DNA from: Hippophae tibetana
Lineage: Eukaryota; Streptophyta; Magnoliopsida; Rosales; Elaeagnaceae
Assembly: GCA_037013495.1 (NCBI GenBank)
Contig: CM072812.1
Coordinates: 74,035,340-74,099,339, forward strand
Reading direction: 5' to 3'
Length of the DNA stretch: 64,000 nt
Part shown: one piece after another, positions 59,423-64,000 of the stretch
Layout of the letters: every line of letters starts with the position of its first letter
Position numbering within the stretch: position 1 is the stretch's first letter
The notes under the pieces: generated by a model
Seen by the model: only the letters and a program-made list of their open reading frames with translations
Database searches by the model: none
What the model was told of the DNA's origin: nothing
Program-made: the position numbers and the translations under genes

Positions 59423-60380
59423 ATGGATAAATCTTAGATGTCAAAGTATTGAATTGAGCAGGTGTACATTTCTAGAGTTGACGGTTTCTTGGAATTTGCT
59501 TGTAGAAATAGTAATAATGAAATTAGTATGATTTGATGTCCATGTGTTAAATGTAAAAATGAGTGATCTCATGATGTTGACGAGGTTAAGTATCACCTTA
59601 TCCGTAGTGGTATTATTTTGAGTTATAAATGTTGGTATTATCATGAAGAAAATATTGATAATACTCATGGGGAAGAGATAAATAAGAATGTGAGTGGATT
59701 ATATACACCTTATCATAATGTACAGACATAAACTATGTTTCATGGTGTTGAAGATGAACTACATGAGGATGATCTCGAAACCTTTAAAAAACTTCTAGAA
59801 GATGCCAAAAAATCGTTGTATCTAGAATGCAAGAAATACACTAAAATGTCGGGATTGGTTCATTTGTACAATGTGAAGGAAAAACATGGTTTTTCTGACA
59901 AGGGATTCACTGAATTACAAATCTACTACTAGATATATTTCGTGAGGGTATTAAATTGCCATCTTCAATGTATAAAGTGAAGAAATCTCTTAGTCGATTT
60001 GGCACGGAATATCATAAGATTCATGCTTGTCTAAATGATTGCATTCTTTATAGAAAAGAATATGAGACATTAGATGATTTTCCAATGTGTAAAGAATCGA
60101 GATGGAAGCATCTTACAAATGAGACAACACCTAAGAAAGGTATGCCAACAAAGGTTCTTTGGTACTTTCCTCTGATTCCTCACTTTGAAAGGTTGTTCAA
60201 AAGTACAGAGACATCAAAGATGTGGACTTGGCATTCAAATAATCGATTTGATAATGGGGTGCTACGTCATCCTTGTTATTCTCCAAATTGGAAAGTAGTA
60301 GATAATTAATTCCCTCAATTTGCATATGATCCATGCAATCCTCGTCTTACCAATATACATTTTTAACATATATGAGTTAT
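59423..60380 (+). pseudogene. CACTA transposase (TNPD-like), N-terminal part, broken
   Basis: Starts MDKS at 59423 and gives, across stops, the transposase-associated domain (VDGFLEFA, CPCVKCKN, VKYHLIRSG). Then come FKKLLEDAKKSLY and LVHLYNVKEKHGFSDK, and the tnp2 (Transposase_21) blocks HACLNDCILYRKEYE, RWKH, VLWYFPLIPHFERLF and MTWHS-like TWHSNNRFD with HPCYSPNWK. In-frame stops lie at about 59532, 59729 and 60307. The catalytic C-terminal half of the transposase is absent. Confidence 0.85.
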
Positions 60381-61640
60381 TTTTGTGAATTCATGAAATT
60401 ACATTCTTATTTAGGATTTAAATACATGTATTTCTTTGGTTGGAACAAGATGGGCCATGTGTTGAACATATAGTTCAAATTATATCATCATAAGAAGGAT
60501 TAGGAGAAGATTATGATGATCTTGAAAAACATATGAAAACATAATGATAATTTTTATAATGCTTTAATTTCTCTATTCCTGTGTCTGAAGTCACTTGTTT
60601 GATGGATGTTTTGTTTGATGGGTGTTTATGTGCTCATATATTTGGGGGAATGAATTGTTTTATGGACCTATTTTTTGCCCAAACTTCATCTCATCTCTTT
60701 TATCGAGTCCCCTTATATGACAACATCATGGTAGTCACTGGCCAGCCAAGTACAAAAAAACCACCAAGAATCATCATTCCAGTGCAATATCATGAATTCA
60801 CAAAAAATAACTTATATATGTTAAAAGATTAGTAAAAGAGATTATCACATCGACACCCGAGTGATATAATAATAACCTTATCCCTTCGAAATCATATTAG
60901 CACTGTATTAATCTTTTGTCTATAAATATGAAGCTATTTGGAATCAAGCTGTTATTTTTAATGCTATAATAAGCTCTAAATATGAAGTCAAGTGTAATTC
61001 CAATTTGTTACTTGGGTTGGTTGGGCAAAAAACAGATGTTCCATAAGTTTATGGGCACCAAAACTCAACCAACCTAAGTAATAAATCGTAGTTACACTTG
61101 ACTTCATATTTAGAGCTCATTATATAAATAAAAATACAAGCTTGATTCTAGGTAGCTTCATATTTATAGACAAAAGATTAATACATTGCTAATATAATTT
61201 CGAAGGGATAAGGTTATTATTATATCACTCGAGTGTCGATGCAGTAATCTTTTTTACTAATCTTTTAACATATATAAGTTATTTTTTATGAATTCATGAT
61301 ATTACATTCTTATTTTGAATTTAATTACATATAGTTCTCTAGTTGGAACAATTGGGGCTATGATATGCATATTTTTGATGATTTACAAGAATAATGGACA
61401 GAACACTTTGTTCAAATTATAACATCAAGAGAAGAATACGATGATCTTGAATAATATAGGACAACATCATGGTAATATTTATAATGCTTTAATTTTTCCA
61501 TTCCTATGTCTCTAAAGTTTGGACTGCTTATTTGATGGATGTTTACTTGCTCATGTATTAGGGGGAATGAATTGTTATATGAACCATCTGTATTTTGCCC
61601 AGTTTCCTGGTCACTATGCTGATGATTCTAAACCAACCAA
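60368..61640 (+). repeat. Direct duplication flanking the long inverted repeat
   Basis: Sequence 60368-60690 (aacatatatgagttattttt through tttggttggaac, ataatgctttaat and gggggaatgaattgtt) recurs at about 61268-61605 with substitutions. The inverted repeat lies between the two copies. Confidence 0.8.
60787..61302. repeat. 516-bp near-perfect inverted repeat inside the CACTA
   Basis: Left arm atatcatgaattca (60787) to about 61023 pairs with right arm 61066 to gaattcatgatat (61302). Blocks such as accttatcccttcgaaat pair with atttcgaagggataaggt. The loop is about 42 bases. Transcription would give a long hairpin RNA. Confidence 0.88.
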
Positions 61641-61967
61641 ACTTTATCTCTTTGAAATAAAGTGAGAATATCACAAAATCCATGACAAAAGAGACGACAT
61701 CATTTTATTTGTAATTTAAATTAAATATATATGTATTGTATATAAATTATTCTTTTGTAATAAATTTAATTATCAAATAATTAATTATATTTAATTTTTT
61801 AATTATTTGTATTATTTAAACTTTGTTAAACAGATTTTGGTTTTTTTCTTACTATATGTGATCGAATACAAGTTATTAGTAGAGTAAAAAATGAGTAAAA
61901 TATATTAAAAAAAGATTTTAAAATTAGTTAAAAACCGACTTTATAGTTCGATTTTGTAGTAGTGTAT

Positions 61968-63090
61968 ATTTTCCTTAATATATCAAATGTAAATCAAATA
62001 TAAAGAAGAAAAAGAAAACAAAAGTGACCATTTGTATTAGCTCAATGTGATCAAGTAAGTGATGTGGTTACTTGAGATGCATCCATCATCTATCTCAGTT
62101 ATGCCAAACAAGCATAATATTGTGTAATTCTCATAAATCATATTTGATAAAATAATTATGAATTTAACAAGTTTAAACAACATAAACATAGTTCACATTA
62201 ACAAAAAATAAAAATAAAATTAAAGATTAAGTGTATCAAATCTAAAAACAAAAGAAAACATAATAAAAATAAAAATAAAAATAAAAATAAAATAAAGTAC
62301 ATAAAAAATAAATCCAAGATAAAGATTAGAGCTTAATCCTTCATATCATCTAGTACTTTTTAAAACTTAAATGCAGATAATATTGTTTGAGGTAAGAGAA
62401 AATAGGAGTTGAGCAATAAAAAGAAAAAATTTGTGTTGGTTTAATTTGAAACACGTATTATGAAATTTTTATTGTAAAAGTTAAGCGTGGGATGCGATGC
62501 ACTTAGTTTCATGCCGATGTGCTAACAAAAATACAACCCAGCGTATTAAAATAAGGACCCATATGTCGCAACACACAAAACATTCATATCATGATACAAA
62601 AATTTTCTTTCAACCCAATTTTATCCCAAAAGCCCATAACAAGGCTAACACAAAAACCATGCCAGGATCCAGAGTTTTTTTTAACTAAAACAATACTAAG
62701 TTCTAAATTAAAATAAATAATAAATAATTATAATAAGATAGAAATAAAAGAAAAGAAATAAAAATCAAAATAAAAGAAAAGAAAATCAAAATAAATAGAA
62801 ATAAACAAGGAAGAAAAATAATTAAAACAAATAAAAATAATAAGCTAGATCATAGAAATAAAAGGAAATAACAAAAATAAATAAGAAGATAAAAAAATAA
62901 ATAAATAATAAAAAGAAGATAAACAAAAAATAAGAAAAATAAAATAAATACTAACACAAATGAAATAAAAAATAAAAAAAATAAAAATAAAAGAAATAAA
63001 AATAAAGTAAGTAAGAAAATAAACAAAGAAAAAGAAATAAAAGAAATAAAAATAAAAATAAGAAAAAAGAACAAAAAGAAATAAAAACAA

Positions 63091-63138
<48 letters not shown>

Positions 63139-63311
63139 TATATAATCTAAATAGAAAAAAACAATTCACAAAAACATTTCAAAAGAAAAATTACAAATAA
63201 TCCCATAAATAAAATGAAAATCACATTGGAAAAACTTATGAAAAATAAATAAATAAAAAACAACTAAGCAATTTTAAAGGCTAATTCTCCGACAAGTATG
63301 TCCACAAAAAC
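61968..63311 (-). other. Internal segment 4 of the old Athila-like relic, ending in simple repeats
   Basis: The start (gatgcatccatcat at about 62077) aligns with about 27565 of the intact element. From 62690 on it is A-rich simple sequence (aaataaaaataaaag type), with (att)n and (at)n at 63092-63144. A decayed PBS (inverse, ccacaaaaacttgat) ends it. Confidence 0.6.
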
Positions 63312-64000
63312 TTGATTGTTAAATTTTATATTTATAAAAAACTTGTAAGTGCACAAATTACTTATAATAAACAACAAATATACTTAAAAGATCGTTTTTA
63401 AAAGAATTATAGTCGTTTCAAAAAGTTAATTTATTTTTTAATCTAGTTAAGAAAACAAGTCGTAAACATTAAAAAAAAAATTTAGTTGGTAACAAACTGT
63501 AAATTTTAAATTAATTTAATATCTAAAGAAAGAAAATAAATCAAAGCAGATAAATGAAAGTAATAAATTAACTATAATCGATATAAGGATGATGAATGTA
63601 CATGAGATTTTGGTGAGCATAACCCTTCATAGAAAAAACGAATTAAGTGATCTAAATATAATCTAGATTTATGGATTTATTTTCTTTTGAAATAAAACTA
63701 TATGTAATCTTGTGAGTTCCCATTAATATTCAATTAACCATTCCTTCTTTAGTCGGGGTTGAAATTAATTAATTGGTAAACTAAAAAAATATATATGAAC
63801 CAAAATTTTCAATTAATTAATAAATATTTTTTGATTTGGCTTGAAGTTAAGAATTAATAAACAGTATATATATATTTTTATTATAAATGAATATTTGGTC
63901 TATCTTTAATTTATAATTAATGTTATTTTTTAACTATCTAATTTAATACAAATTAATAAAATTAAAATAAACATTTATTTATTTTGTATAACTAAATACA
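63312..64000 (-). repeat. 5' LTR of the old Athila-like relic, cut by window end
   Basis: The start (tgattgttaaa, tataaaaaacttgtaagtgcac) parallels the intact LTR (tgatgaacg, tataaaactctcgcaagtgcac). Later parts match 40632 onward. Confidence 0.7.

Larger units (their letters stand above)
57989..61964 (+). mobile_element. CACTA (En/Spm) DNA transposon, both ends and TSD preserved
   Basis: Left end cactactacaaaatg (57989) and right end cattttgtagtagtg-like attttgtagtagtg (to 61964) are perfect inverse termini over 13 bases, flanked by a tat duplication (57986-57988, 61965-61967). Sub-terminal aaagtcgatt/aaccgacttt motifs occur at both ends. The 3976-bp copy has a broken, truncated transposase and two long inverted repeats, so it is non-autonomous. 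Confidence 0.92.
40632..64000 (-). mobile_element. Old Athila-like Ty3/gypsy relic (outer host of nested insertions)
   Basis: A left LTR remnant (40632-41722) and a right LTR (63312 to beyond the window) bracket internal segments that align with the 3' non-coding region of the intact Athila-like element: 41723-42053, 45601-46369, 57429-57988 and 61968-63311. The order is collinear, so these pieces were once contiguous and were separated by a gypsy element (42054-45600), an Athila-like pol-less element (46370-57428) and a CACTA (57989-61964). No gag or pol of this outer relic remains. Confidence 0.75.

Noticed and set aside
62845..63169. Hydrophobic Phe/Leu/Ile-rich open frames on the minus strand
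   Set aside because: They are translations of A-rich simple repeats.

Overview
The window is plant nuclear DNA, very probably from a dicot. Evidence for this: two spliced plant-type genes, an Arabidopsis-type telomere motif (CCCTAAA) inside a transposon, and Ty1/copia, Ty3/gypsy (Athila-like), CACTA and hAT-type elements. The background is very AT-rich. I see no bacterial genes, no CRISPR array and no rRNA or tRNA genes. All calls come from reading the sequence; no database search was run.

Host genes: only two pieces of host gene are convincing. (i) 4310-5106 (+) holds the last two exons of an AT-hook/PPC-domain (AHL) protein. Its upstream exons are not in the window, and a copia element (1-3423) sits directly upstream, apparently inside or next to an intron. 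(ii) 18980-20234 (-) is a complete six-exon gene for a 258-residue FCP1/NIF-type HAD phosphatase-like protein. Its catalytic Asp positions are Ser and Gly.

Transposon layout, left to right: a gag/protease-less copia element (1-3423); a decayed copia element (8492-about 15140) whose gag is interrupted by a small non-autonomous LTR element (9345-11188) with clean LTRs, PBS, PPT and 5-bp target duplication; a CACTA relic (about 15300-18309) that contains a TIR-flanked element filled with telomere-like repeats; a third copia element (about 21990-40631) split by a 13.9-kb Athila-like Ty3/gypsy element (23799-37684, minus strand) and by a hAT-like MITE (39126-39568). From about 40632 to the right edge lies an old Athila-like relic whose internal region has been entered by a gypsy element (42054-45600), by a pol-less Athila-like element (46370-57428, itself hit by a copia element at 47022-52471) and by a CACTA transposon (57989-61964, itself carrying two long inverted repeats).

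The most unusual object is the intact Athila-like element. Its two 2113-bp LTRs lie at a constant offset and look identical, so it is young. It carries two gag genes in tandem: a free-standing 445-residue Gag and a 1723-residue Gag-Pol fusion. The free-standing Gag has lost two of the four zinc-knuckle ligands. Each gag unit is followed by a copy of the same short non-coding block. The leader contains two tandem stem-loops whose stems differ by compensating changes, and the LTR contains a roughly 300-bp extremely GC-rich island just upstream of its TATA box. An older pol-less relative (46370-57428) has the arrangement expected if recombination between the two blocks removed the gag-pol unit.
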